8,286 nt of DNA from an uncultured Eubacteriales bacterium (GTDB lineage Bacteria > Bacillota > Clostridia > UMGS1840): assembly GCA_900555525.1 (NCBI GenBank), contig USLP01000044.1, positions 1-8,286 of the forward strand, read 5' to 3'. How positions within the stretch are numbered: position 1 is the stretch's first letter; the number at the start of each line of letters is the position of its first letter. Below the pieces are notes generated by a model, which did not search any database, was not told the DNA's origin, and was given only the letters and a program-made list of their open reading frames with translations. Positions 1 through 6,531 of this stretch are shown in pieces. Made by a program: the position numbers and the translations under genes.

Positions 1-24
1 GGAGATATACGTTTTGAAGGGTAA
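1..24 (+). CDS. possible last codons of an upstream gene (partial)
   Basis: Frame 1 is open from the window edge and closes at TAA 22-24, giving a tail of seven residues ending GDIRFEG. This would leave a 14-base gap to the next start, which fits the compact operon style of the window. Frame 3 also closes early (TGA at 15-17), so the choice between them is not certain, and seven residues are too few to recognise a family. The walJ-type gene often follows members of a WalRK (YycFG) two-component operon in Firmicutes, but nothing in these bases shows that here. Confidence 0.3.
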   Translation, partial: GDIRFEG

Positions 25-38
25 CGGAATAAAAAAGA

Positions 39-854
39 ATGGAAGAAGTCAAGTTTTGCCCGCTTTTTTCGGGCAGTAACGGAAACAGCATATTTGTTTC
101 TTATAAAAATACGAAAATACTTATAGACTGTGGCTGTACCTGCAAAAAGATAAAGGAAAATCTTAATGCCATAGGTGAAAAAATCGGCGAAATAAACGCG
201 GTTTTTATCACGCACAGTCACGGAGACCATACGTCGGCTTTGCCCGTACTTCTCAAAAACACCCACGCAGGCATATGCGCTACAAACGGAACGCTTTGTG
301 AACTTTATAATAAAAATGACGAATACAGAAGCGTTATGGATACGTTTAACGATAAAATTTTTTGCATAGAAGAAAAGCAAACGGTGAATTTTTTTGACAT
401 TACACTTCAGCCTTTCGGTGTTCCGCATGATGCGGCGCAGACTGTCGGATATAATATAACGGCAGGCGAAAAAACGTTGAGTATTCTTACGGATATAGGA
501 TATTTGAGGGAAAATCTGTATGAGGACGTAAAGGGCAGGGAGCTTGTGTTTTTGGAAAGCAACCACGATTTAATGGCTCTTGAAAACTGCAAATATACAA
601 TGAGTTTAAAACAGCGTATTTTGAGCAGAGGGGGTCATCTTTCAAATAAAGACGCAGGGGTGTTTTCGTCATATTTGGCGCAAAACGGCGTAAAAAGGAT
701 AATATTGGGACATTTAAGCGGCGAAGCGAATACGGACGAACTGGCTTACAATACCGTTGCCGAAACGCTCATAAAAAATAATTTTGACCCCGAAAAGGAC
801 GTTAAGCTTTCGGTTTCTTCAAGGGGTAAGCTCGGAGAGGTTTGCATTTTATAA
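39..854 (+). CDS. walJ: MBL-fold metallo-hydrolase, WalJ/YycJ-like
   Basis: This is a 271-residue soluble metallo-beta-lactamase-fold hydrolase of the WalJ (YycJ/VicX) type. The N-terminus has the family's SGSNGNS segment (residues 11-17) and an LIDCG strand (28-32). The metal-binding motif HSHGDH lies at 59-64, with further likely ligands H130, D152 and H225, and the ESNHD box (173-177) and GGHLS (198-202) seen in this subfamily. Length is normal for the family (about 260-270). ATG 39 puts the conserved motif close to the N-terminus as expected, with a modest GGAA ribosome site at 26-29. WalJ lies in the WalRK cell-wall control operon of many Firmicutes and has been linked to wall homeostasis and DNA metabolism; the true substrate is not settled. 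The stop overlaps the rlmH start by one base, so the two are probably translated together. Confidence 0.88.
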   Translation: MEEVKFCPLFSGSNGNSIFVSYKNTKILIDCGCTCKKIKENLNAIGEKIGEINAVFITHSHGDHTSALPVLLKNTHAGICATNGTLCELYNKNDEYRSVMDTFNDKIFCIEEKQTVNFFDITLQPFGVPHDAAQTVGYNITAGEKTLSILTDIGYLRENLYEDVKGRELVFLESNHDLMALENCKYTMSLKQRILSRGGHLSNKDAGVFSSYLAQNGVKRIILGHLSGEANTDELAYNTVAETLIKNNFDPEKDVKLSVSSRGKLGEVCIL

Positions 855-1330
855 TGGTAAAAACGAAAATAATTACTGTGGGAAAAATCAAGGAAAAGGA
901 AATGCAGGCAATAATTTCGGAATATGAAAAGCGCCTCGGAAGATATACCGATTTTTCCTGTATACAAATTCCCGATTCGTATGTGTGCCAAAATCCGTCG
1001 GAAAAGGAAATCGAAGCTGTCCTCAAAAAAGAGGGCGAAGCAATCATAAAAAGTATGCCTTCGGATATGACGCTCGCCTCCATGGAAATAAAAGGTAAAA
1101 AATATTCTTCGGAGGGGCTTGCACAGCTTTTGGAGGATAATAAAATTTCGGGCGGCATTTGCTTTGTAATAGGAAGTTCCCACGGACTTTCAAAGGAAGT
1201 GCGGGATCGCTGCAAGCTTAAAATTTCGATGTCGGATATGACTTTTCCGCATAACCTTGCCCGTCTGATGCTCACCGAGCAGATTTACAGAGGCTTTAAA
1301 ATCTTAAGCGGCGAACGCTACCATAAATAA
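854..1330 (+). CDS. rlmH: 23S rRNA (pseudouridine-1915-N3)-methyltransferase RlmH
   Basis: A 158-residue SPOUT-class methyltransferase that uses S-adenosylmethionine to methylate N3 of pseudouridine 1915 in helix 69 of 23S rRNA, acting on the assembled 70S ribosome as a homodimer. The C-terminal trefoil-knot motifs are clear: FVIGSSHGLS, then SMSDMTFPHNLARLMLTEQI, ending in the conserved Y-R-G-F-K and the final YHK. Length matches known RlmH proteins (155-159 residues). I place the start at ATG 854, giving MVKTKIITVGKIKEKE, the standard N-terminus. A TTG at 842 would add four residues inside the walJ end and is unlikely. A GGAGAGG ribosome site lies at 835-841. The TAATG overlap with walJ suggests translational coupling. 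The walJ-rlmH neighbourhood is common in Firmicutes. A terminator follows at once. Confidence 0.95.
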   Translation: MVKTKIITVGKIKEKEMQAIISEYEKRLGRYTDFSCIQIPDSYVCQNPSEKEIEAVLKKEGEAIIKSMPSDMTLASMEIKGKKYSSEGLAQLLEDNKISGGICFVIGSSHGLSKEVRDRCKLKISMSDMTFPHNLARLMLTEQIYRGFKILSGERYHK

Positions 1331-1354
1331 AAAACGGCTCGAAAGCCGTTTTTT
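1331..1354. terminator. rho-independent terminator, probably bidirectional
   Basis: A perfect 9-bp inverted repeat, AAAACGGCT / AGCCGTTTT (1331-1339 and 1344-1352), closes on a CGAA tetraloop and runs into a T tract on the plus strand. On the minus strand the A run at the left arm becomes a T run (TTTTTTATTTA), so the same hairpin should stop transcripts arriving from the convergent DUF6179 gene, whose stop codon is at 1362-1364. It fills almost all of the 31-base gap between the two converging genes. Confidence 0.9.
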
Positions 1355-1361
1355 GTTATCA

Positions 1362-1901
1362 TCAAAAATCTTTATTTTTAAGCATGGCGGACATTTTCTT
1401 AAGCCATGCTTTTTCGTCGTGCGTGAGCGCGCGGACACGCTCCAAAAGTGCGTGATAGAGCAATTTTTCGCTCTGCCGTTCCAAAAATTCACCGTTCGGG
1501 TAACGGCTTACTATAAGAGCAAATTCCGACGGCGAAAGCGAGTTCACAAGCAGCTTTATCTCGGATTTTGTAAGCTCGGCATCGTTTATGATGTCAAGAA
1601 AATCGGCGAACGAGCGGATATTTTCGAGTATAATTTGGACTTTTTCTTCGGCGGTCTGTGCCGAATCGATTTTCTCAATAAGTTCGCCGTACAAAGCGGA
1701 ATCCATTTGGTCGCCGTAGGAAAACTCTATCTTGCCGCCAAAATCCGCATAGCTTGGAATGAGGAACACTTTTTCAAGCTTTTTAAGCTTTATTCCCGTT
1801 TGTACCGTTTCCGTAAGCTCGGTAAGACAGCTTTTTATGTAGCCCTGAATTTTTTCGGAAAGCTCCATCGTCTGTGCAAGCGACAGAGCCGAAGCTTTCA
1901 A
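1362..1901 (-). CDS. DUF6179 protein, C-terminal part (separated by frameshift)
   Basis: This 179-codon open frame continues the DUF6179 gene in the +1 frame. Its only start near the left edge of the homology is a TTG at 1901 without a good ribosome site, and a stop (TAA at 1910-1908) lies just upstream in the same frame, so it is most likely not an independent gene. The content looks like the family's C-terminal half: an amphipathic helix (EKIQGYIKSCLTEL), a KLKKLEKVFLIPSY strand, then a FSYGDQMD segment and a helical tail with an ADFLDIINDAEL stretch. Joined to the upstream part, the product would be about 454 residues, the usual size for DUF6179 as I remember it. It has no recognised catalytic motif, signal peptide or membrane segment. 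It ends 31 bases from rlmH, with a shared terminator. Family assignment is from recall of conserved sequence, not a search. Confidence 0.7.
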   Translation of the reverse strand: MKASALSLAQTMELSEKIQGYIKSCLTELTETVQTGIKLKKLEKVFLIPSYADFGGKIEFSYGDQMDSALYGELIEKIDSAQTAEEKVQIILENIRSFADFLDIINDAELTKSEIKLLVNSLSPSEFALIVSRYPNGEFLERQSEKLLYHALLERVRALTHDEKAWLKKMSAMLKNKDF

Positions 1902-2727
1902 ATCGGCTTATGAACGGCGCAACGACAGCGGCTGAGACGCTGGGCAAGAAAAACGCATAAAGCGAATTAACATCTTCCGCCGTCAAATCGAGCATATCGG
2001 GCGTTTTTTTCAGAATTGTAAGTCCGAGTGCGGATAAAAGCACATATTCAAAAATATTAACCGGTACTCCCGAATAGTCTGCGTCAAGTCCGCACATAAG
2101 AGCGTGAATTTTATCCGAATCAAACAGAATGCAAAAGCTGTTTTCGGCGTCAAGACACGTAAGGTAGTCCTCGATAAATTCAATTCCGTCAAGCGATTTT
2201 CGTTTTTTGCATATCGGATAATCGGCTGTTATATGAATTTCGTGCGCCGCATAAGTTGGACGGTACAGCTTGAAAAAGCCGTTTATACCGTCTATTGCCG
2301 TGGCACGGTAATAAATATTTTCGGTTTTCATAAGATTTTGGCACAGCTTTTTGTGTATTTGCTTTAAAATAACGAGCCTGCGCCTGATTTTTGAAAGTCC
2401 GTCGTCATATAACTCTTTAAGCGGAACGGTTTTGAGCGCATTAAGCGCACTTTCGGGGGGGGGGTATGCTTTCAGCTTAATACCCAAAACAAAACCGAGC
2501 GAATGAAGAAGTTCTTCCGCTGCCTTTTGCGGAATTGAACTGCTTCGTCCCTTTGTGAGCCTATCCGTCTGGTCGGAAAGAATTGCGATAAGCTCGGTAT
2601 GTATTTGCGAAACAACGCTTTGGGGCAGACTTCCCGTTCTTTGCGCCTCAAAAATAAACGACCTAAAATAATATTGCTCGCTTAAATTCTTTTTGTCTAT
2701 TGAACTTTTTATATCAATTTTGTTCAT
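1783..2727 (-). CDS. DUF6179 protein, N-terminal part (frameshifted)
   Basis: A 314-codon frame of which about the first 275 residues look genuine; the last 39 are read out of frame. Features I associate with DUF6179: LSEQYYFRSFIFEAQRTG near residues 15-32, a TDRLTKGRSSS segment (54-64), AAHEI and ADYP in the centre (160-171), and a long helical stretch with NIFEYVLLSALG (224-235). It is a soluble, mostly helical protein with no known function and no visible active site. ATG 2727 lies within the end of the DUF6323 gene (14-base overlap), with GGAGGT 13 bases upstream; an in-frame ATG at 2799 lies deep in the neighbour and is unlikely. Residues 89-91 (PPP) are encoded within a run of ten C residues (2455-2464), kept in frame here. 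Genuine homology passes into the frame of the 1362-1901 part near 1896-1907, so the gene is a pseudogene, an assembly or sequencing error, or, less likely, a recoded gene. Confidence 0.72.
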   Translation of the reverse strand: MNKIDIKSSIDKKNLSEQYYFRSFIFEAQRTGSLPQSVVSQIHTELIAILSDQTDRLTKGRSSSIPQKAAEELLHSLGFVLGIKLKAYPPPESALNALKTVPLKELYDDGLSKIRRRLVILKQIHKKLCQNLMKTENIYYRATAIDGINGFFKLYRPTYAAHEIHITADYPICKKRKSLDGIEFIEDYLTCLDAENSFCILFDSDKIHALMCGLDADYSGVPVNIFEYVLLSALGLTILKKTPDMLDLTAEDVNSLYAFFLPSVSAAVVAPFISRFESFGSVACTDDGAFRKNSGLHKKLSYRAYGNGTNGNKA

Positions 2728-3178
2728 AGTCCGTAAGCTTACCTCCGCTCCTAATATGACGTGAAAGTCCCGTAAGCGCACGGCTTTCCAAAATTTCAAG
2801 AGAACCGTGGCAATAAGTGTTGAATGCGTTTTTCATAAATTCAATAAGCTCGTCGTCGGATACGATATCCCACGTTTCATTCTTGAAATCATAAAAAAGC
2901 CCGATAAGACCGCTTATGGTTTCTTCGTAGTTATCCTGCGAAATATACGGCGATGTGCAAAATTCCGTTATAAGCTTGTCCGTAATGCCGTTTCCGAATT
3001 CGATACGCTGTGATTTTTCGAGCGATTCGGAGTGCTTTTCCGAAAGTGCGAGAGCCTGCTTCGGCGATAGCGTCAAGCCGAACGGCTCGGTATATTCATT
3101 GCATTTTAATATCTCGTCAGCGCATTTTCTTACAGACGGCGCACAGAAAAGCTCCGACAGAGTTAGTTCGTTTTTCAT
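2714..3178 (-). CDS. DUF6323 family protein, function unknown
   Basis: A 154-residue acidic, soluble, helical protein matching the DUF6323 pattern as I remember it: FGLTLSPKQALAL (33-45), RIEFGNGITDKLITEFC (58-74), SPYISQDNY (76-84), FYDFKNET (95-102), SDDELIEFM (107-115) and CHGSLEILE (123-131). These blocks are well kept, so this gene looks intact and under selection. It has no signal peptide or membrane segment, and I cannot name a catalytic residue with confidence. The start ATG 3178 lies 21 bases after the TetR gene, with an AGGCAGG ribosome site just upstream. The end overlaps the DUF6179 start by 14 bases, so the two DUF proteins are probably co-translated and may act together. Expression is expected from the promoter in front of the TetR gene. 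Function is unknown; family naming is from recall. Confidence 0.8.
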   Translation of the reverse strand: MKNELTLSELFCAPSVRKCADEILKCNEYTEPFGLTLSPKQALALSEKHSESLEKSQRIEFGNGITDKLITEFCTSPYISQDNYEETISGLIGLFYDFKNETWDIVSDDELIEFMKNAFNTYCHGSLEILESRALTGLSRHIRSGGKLTDYEQN

Positions 3179-3199
3179 TTATTTTCGCCTGCCTTAAAA

Positions 3200-3799
3200 T
3201 TATTCTCCAAACATTTTTTTTGCGTCTTCTTCGCTCATTCCCATAATCATATTTACGGTTTTTCGCATTTCAAGCGACGAAGCCTCAATCCAATCGGAAT
3301 CCTCGTGAAGAATTACGCTTCCCACTCCGTGCGCCAAAAATACGGCGGTAAGCCTTGGATTCATTTTCGGCTTTGCTCCGAAGGTTATGAGCGTTTTTAT
3401 AATTTCTTCCATATAAGGCTCGATAACGGTGAGCGTTTGCTCCCGTATTGCCCATCTTACAGTGCGGTGCATTTTGCCCTCATATTTTTTCCTAAATTCG
3501 CGCGTTTCCTTTTTCATATATGTAAAAAAGCGCAAAAGAGCACGGTCGGGATTCTTTTTTATATCCGAAACAATCGCCTCGAAATCTTTTTTGTACGATT
3601 CAAAAAAATTCTCCAAAACGTCCGTGAAAAGGTCGTCCTTAGTTTTGTAATAATAGTAAAAAACGCCTATCTCACCACCTACTCCACGCATTATGGCACG
3701 AATCGAGGTGCCGTCATAGCCGTTTTCAAAAAAGAGTTTTGAGCCGACTTCTATTATTTTGTTTTTTGTTCCGCCTTGGAACATCGGCTTTCTTGCCAT
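3200..3799 (-). CDS. TetR/AcrR-family transcriptional regulator
   Basis: A 199-residue one-component repressor type. The N-terminal domain has a TetR helix-turn-helix at about residues 15-58: IIEVGSKLFFENGYDGTSI, then IRAIMRGVGGEIGVFYYYYK, followed by KDDLF. The remainder is an all-helical ligand-binding and dimer domain without recognisable ligand specificity. Length is normal for the family (about 190-210). ATG 3799 has a good GGAGTGA ribosome site 6 bases upstream. It is the first gene of a three-gene minus-strand unit with DUF6323 (21 bases downstream) and DUF6179, so it probably controls its own operon and perhaps the divergent one. The ligand is unknown. Positions 40-44 read VGGEIG where many relatives have AGVSKG or similar, still consistent with the turn and recognition helix. 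Confidence 0.88.
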   Translation of the reverse strand: MARKPMFQGGTKNKIIEVGSKLFFENGYDGTSIRAIMRGVGGEIGVFYYYYKTKDDLFTDVLENFFESYKKDFEAIVSDIKKNPDRALLRFFTYMKKETREFRKKYEGKMHRTVRWAIREQTLTVIEPYMEEIIKTLITFGAKPKMNPRLTAVFLAHGVGSVILHEDSDWIEASSLEMRKTVNMIMGMSEEDAKKMFGE

Positions 3800-3814
3800 T
3801 AACTCACTCCTTTT

Positions 3815-3839
3815 TATAATAATACATATTTATATTATA
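3815..3839. promoter_or_regulatory. AT-rich inverted repeat over the TetR -10 box, possible operator
   Basis: TATAATA (3815-3821) is mirrored by TATTATA (3833-3839) with an 11-base spacer. The repeat is centred near 3827, about where transcription of the TetR gene should begin, and its right arm covers that gene's -10 box. A TetR self-repression site could lie here. However, the arms are pure A/T in a very A/T-rich stretch and may be chance, so this is weak. Confidence 0.25.
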
Positions 3840-3862
3840 TCACAAACTTCCCGTTATGTCAA
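3834..3862 (-). promoter_or_regulatory. sigma-A promoter for the TetR-DUF6323-DUF6179 operon
   Basis: On the minus strand, TTGACA (3862-3857) and TATAAT (3839-3834) are separated by exactly 17 bases, and the -10 box is preceded by TGA, giving an extended -10 (TGnTATAAT). All twelve hexamer positions match the consensus. Expected start of transcription is near 3827, giving a short leader of roughly 28 bases before ATG 3799. Confidence 0.85.
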
Positions 3863-3916
3863 GCAAAATACCGAACAATGATAAAATATTTATTGAAATA
3901 AATTGTTATAATTGTA

Positions 3917-3945
3917 TTGACAAGCTTAAAATTTTGGTGTATAAT
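3917..3945 (+). promoter_or_regulatory. sigma-A promoter for the capD-like/nth/lspA/rluD/gpsA operon
   Basis: TTGACA (3917-3922) and TATAAT (3940-3945) are separated by 17 bases, again a perfect match at all twelve positions. Expected start of transcription is near 3952, about 32 bases before ATG 3984. No attenuator, riboswitch or clear operator is visible in the short leader. No further promoter or terminator is evident downstream before the window edge, so it may serve all five genes. Confidence 0.85.
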
Positions 3946-3983
3946 TATAAAGATAGAAATTAATTTGAAAGGCTGGAACGGGA

Positions 3984-5864
3984 ATGAAAAGCAAGCTCGG
4001 TGAGTTTTTGTGGAGAAAGAAGCGTTATTCTTTATGGGTTTTTGATTTACTTATTATCTTATGCTCATATGTGTTTTTTTCAATGGTATTTAACGGAATA
4101 GGCTGTTTTAAATTCAGCGTCGGTCCGTTTAAATATACAGTTTTGATTTCTGCTTTGATATACAGTTTTCTTCTTTTTGTAAGCGGCTCGTATAATGTTG
4201 TACTTAAATACTGCGGTACTTACGAATATTTTAAGGTTTTCGGCATGGGAATTGCTTCAACCGTTCTTATTTGCGTGGCGAAAGCTTTTCCGATGTGGAA
4301 TACATATCTTTTGTCGTTCCACATTTTGGTTTTGTCAAACCTTTTTATAACTTCTGCGCTTGTGGCTTTGAGGTTTTTTGCAAAATATGTAATCGTGCGC
4401 TTTGAAAATTCAAAGGCAGAAGCCGATGAAGGCACTCAGACGCTTATTATAGGCGCAGGCAACGCAGGACGACTGATGCTTGACGAAATCAGAATTTCCG
4501 ACCAAAATAATCTTAAGGTTGTAGGCTTTGTTGACGACAATCCCGAAAAGAAAAATACATCCGTAAACGGCGTGAGAGTTTTGGGCGACCGAAAAGAAAT
4601 AGTAGACATCGTAAAAGAATTGGGAATAGATCTTATTATTGTTTGTATTCCGTCCTTGGATCAGTCGGAACTGCAAAAAATCATAACGATTTGCAGTGAA
4701 ACAAACTGTAAGGTAAGAGTTTTGCCGTCCTTTGACGAACTCCTCGTTTCGGGCAAGAATTTTTCAAGCCTGAAAAAGAGAATAAGAGACGTTGATATAA
4801 CCGACCTTTTGGAAAGAGACCCCATTAAGCTCGATAATGACGGTATCAAGGCGAAAATAACGGGGAAAACCGTAATGGTTACGGGCGGCGGCGGTTCAAT
4901 CGGCTCGGAGCTTTGCCGTCAGATTGCAAGGTTTAAGCCGAAAAAGCTTATTGTTGTGGATATTTATGAGAATAATGCCTACGATTTGCAAAACGAGCTT
5001 AAAAGAATTTTTCCCGACCTTGATTTGGACGTTGTTATAGCATCGGTGAGAGATTTGAAAAAGCTTGACGTTATTTTCTCCGAATACCGCCCCGATATGG
5101 TGTACCATGCGGCGGCGCACAAACACGTTCCGCTTATGGAATTTTCGCCCGACGAGGCTATAAAAAACAATGTTTTCGGCACGTACAATACGGCGAAATG
5201 CGCCGATAAATATAAAGTTAAAACGTTTACGCTTATTTCTACCGATAAAGCGGTAAATCCCACAAACGTTATTGGCGCAACAAAAAGAATGTGCGAGATG
5301 ATTGTGCAGGCGTATCAAAGAATATCCGATACGGAATTTGTTGCTGTTCGTTTCGGCAACGTATTAGGCTCAAACGGCTCTGTTATACCGCTCTTTAAGC
5401 GTCAGATTGCCGAGGGAGGCCCCGTAACGATAACGCATAAGGATATAACGAGATTTTTTATGACAATTCCCGAAGCATCACAGCTTGTTTTGCAGGCTTC
5501 CGTCTTTGCGCACGGCGGTGAAATATTCGTTTTGGATATGGGAAAACCCGTAAAAATATATCATCTTGCCGAAAAGCTTATAAAGCTTTCCGGATTTGTT
5601 CCAAATGTCAATATGCCGATTGAGGTTGTCGGACTTCGTCCCGGCGAAAAGCTTTATGAGGAGCTTTTGATGGACGAAGAAGGTCTTAAAATGACAGACA
5701 ACGCAAAAATATTCATCGGAAAGCCGATAGATACCGATATAGGAGAGCTTCACAGAAATCTCGATTCGTTAAAAGAGGTGCTTAACTGCGGCGATAAGAT
5801 GAGCATAAAATGCAAAATTGCCGAAATAGTTGATACGTATAAGCCCGACCTTGAACATGTATAA
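3984..5864 (+). CDS. membrane-bound nucleotide-sugar 4,6-dehydratase, CapD/PglF/WbpM class
   Basis: A 626-residue polysaccharide biosynthesis protein. The first ~140 residues hold four membrane helices (about 17-37, 50-69, 84-100, 107-130). Next is a CoA-binding-like Rossmann domain with LIIGAGNAGR (154-163), then a catalytic short-chain dehydrogenase domain: VTGGGGSIGSE (299-309) for NAD(P), HAAAHKHVPLME (375-386), and STDKAVNPTNVIGATKR (419-435). T420, D421 and K422 match the catalytic triad of PglF-like dehydratases. The usual YxxxK tyrosine is replaced (I430, with K434 kept), as in this long subclass, which carries Met there in PglF. Likely reaction: UDP-GlcNAc to the UDP-4-keto-6-deoxy sugar at the inner membrane face, the first step to diamino or deoxy sugars for capsule, teichoic-type polymer or protein glycosylation. 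The exact substrate is inferred. A ribosome site AAAGG lies at 3968-3972. No glycosyltransferase neighbours are seen. Confidence 0.9.
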   Translation: MKSKLGEFLWRKKRYSLWVFDLLIILCSYVFFSMVFNGIGCFKFSVGPFKYTVLISALIYSFLLFVSGSYNVVLKYCGTYEYFKVFGMGIASTVLICVAKAFPMWNTYLLSFHILVLSNLFITSALVALRFFAKYVIVRFENSKAEADEGTQTLIIGAGNAGRLMLDEIRISDQNNLKVVGFVDDNPEKKNTSVNGVRVLGDRKEIVDIVKELGIDLIIVCIPSLDQSELQKIITICSETNCKVRVLPSFDELLVSGKNFSSLKKRIRDVDITDLLERDPIKLDNDGIKAKITGKTVMVTGGGGSIGSELCRQIARFKPKKLIVVDIYENNAYDLQNELKRIFPDLDLDVVIASVRDLKKLDVIFSEYRPDMVYHAAAHKHVPLMEFSPDEAIKNNVFGTYNTAKCADKYKVKTFTLISTDKAVNPTNVIGATKRMCEMIVQAYQRISDTEFVAVRFGNVLGSNGSVIPLFKRQIAEGGPVTITHKDITRFFMTIPEASQLVLQASVFAHGGEIFVLDMGKPVKIYHLAEKLIKLSGFVPNVNMPIEVVGLRPGEKLYEELLMDEEGLKMTDNAKIFIGKPIDTDIGELHRNLDSLKEVLNCGDKMSIKCKIAEIVDTYKPDLEHV

Positions 5865-5891
5865 GACGGCAGAAAAGGGGCGGTCATAATC

Positions 5892-6527
5892 ATGACTAAA
5901 AAAGAACGCTTTTTTAAAATTTGGGAAATACTCGATAAGCTTTATCCCGACGCTGTCTGCACGCTTGACTACAAAACGCCGTTTGAGCTTTTGGTTGCGA
6001 CACAGCTTGCGGCACAATGCACGGACGCGCGGGTTAATATCGTAACAAAGGAAATGTTCAAAAAATATAACAAACCCGAGGATTTTGCAAACTTGCCGAC
6101 AGAAACCATAGAAAATGAAATTAAATCGACGGGCTTTTATAAAAATAAGGCGAAAAATCTTAAAGAGTGTTCAAAAAAACTGCTGGAGCTTTACGGCGGA
6201 GAAGTCCCCGAAGGGATAGATAAGCTTACCGCGCTTTCGGGCGTCGGCAGAAAAACGGCAAATGTTATAATGGGCGAAATTTTCGGTAAGCCTGCCGTTG
6301 TTATAGACACTCATGCGAAACGGCTCGCTTTTCGTATGGGACTTACCAAAAATACAGACCCTGCAAAAATAGAAGCGGAGCTTAAAAAATTTATTCCGCC
6401 CGATTTGCAGTTTGGCTTTTGCCATAAGCTGGTATATCACGGCAGAGCAGTCTGCAAGGCGCAAAGACCTAATTGTACGGATTGCGCTCTTAAAGACGTA
6501 TGCCCAAAAAACGGTGTGAAAGGATAA
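5892..6527 (+). CDS. nth: endonuclease III (DNA glycosylase/AP lyase)
   Basis: A 211-residue base-excision repair enzyme that removes oxidised pyrimidines and cleaves the abasic site by beta-elimination. The helix-hairpin-helix LSGVGRKTANVIMGE (115-129) contains the catalytic lysine K121, and VIDTHAKRL (137-145) contains the catalytic aspartate D139. The C-terminal [4Fe-4S] loop is complete: C188, C195, C198 and C204 in C-x6-C-x2-C-x5-C spacing. Length and domain order equal those of E. coli Nth (211 residues). ATG 5892 follows an AAGGGG ribosome site (5875-5880) and lies 27 bases after the dehydratase stop, consistent with one transcript. Soluble and cytoplasmic. Nothing unusual is seen. Confidence 0.96.
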   Translation: MTKKERFFKIWEILDKLYPDAVCTLDYKTPFELLVATQLAAQCTDARVNIVTKEMFKKYNKPEDFANLPTETIENEIKSTGFYKNKAKNLKECSKKLLELYGGEVPEGIDKLTALSGVGRKTANVIMGEIFGKPAVVIDTHAKRLAFRMGLTKNTDPAKIEAELKKFIPPDLQFGFCHKLVYHGRAVCKAQRPNCTDCALKDVCPKNGVKG

Positions 6528-6531
6528 AAAT

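Noticed and set aside
842..853. Upstream TTG start for rlmH
   Set aside because: It would add MHFI inside the walJ end; ATG 854 gives the standard RlmH N-terminus and a better ribosome-site distance.
746..1275. Two long open frames on the minus strand (746-1183 and 802-1275)
   Set aside because: Both are antisense to rlmH and the end of walJ, which are recognised with high confidence; they are frame shadows.
1890..1910. Programmed ribosomal frameshift in DUF6179
   Set aside because: The needed shift is +1, but there is no slippery codon followed by a stop or rare codon and no evident stimulatory structure at the junction; mutation or sequence error is simpler.
1353..1913. A 186-codon open frame on the plus strand
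   Set aside because: It lies antisense over the DUF6179 C-terminal part, has no family-like motifs, and the minus-strand reading matches conserved DUF6179 blocks with a shared operon context.
3838..3862. Imperfect dyad ACAxA...TxTGT between the -35 and -10 boxes of the TetR promoter, as an operator
   Set aside because: Only four of nine half-site positions pair, no better than chance; not listed as a site.
4896..5318. A 140-codon open frame on the minus strand
   Set aside because: Antisense to the catalytic domain of the dehydratase; low-complexity shadow without motifs.
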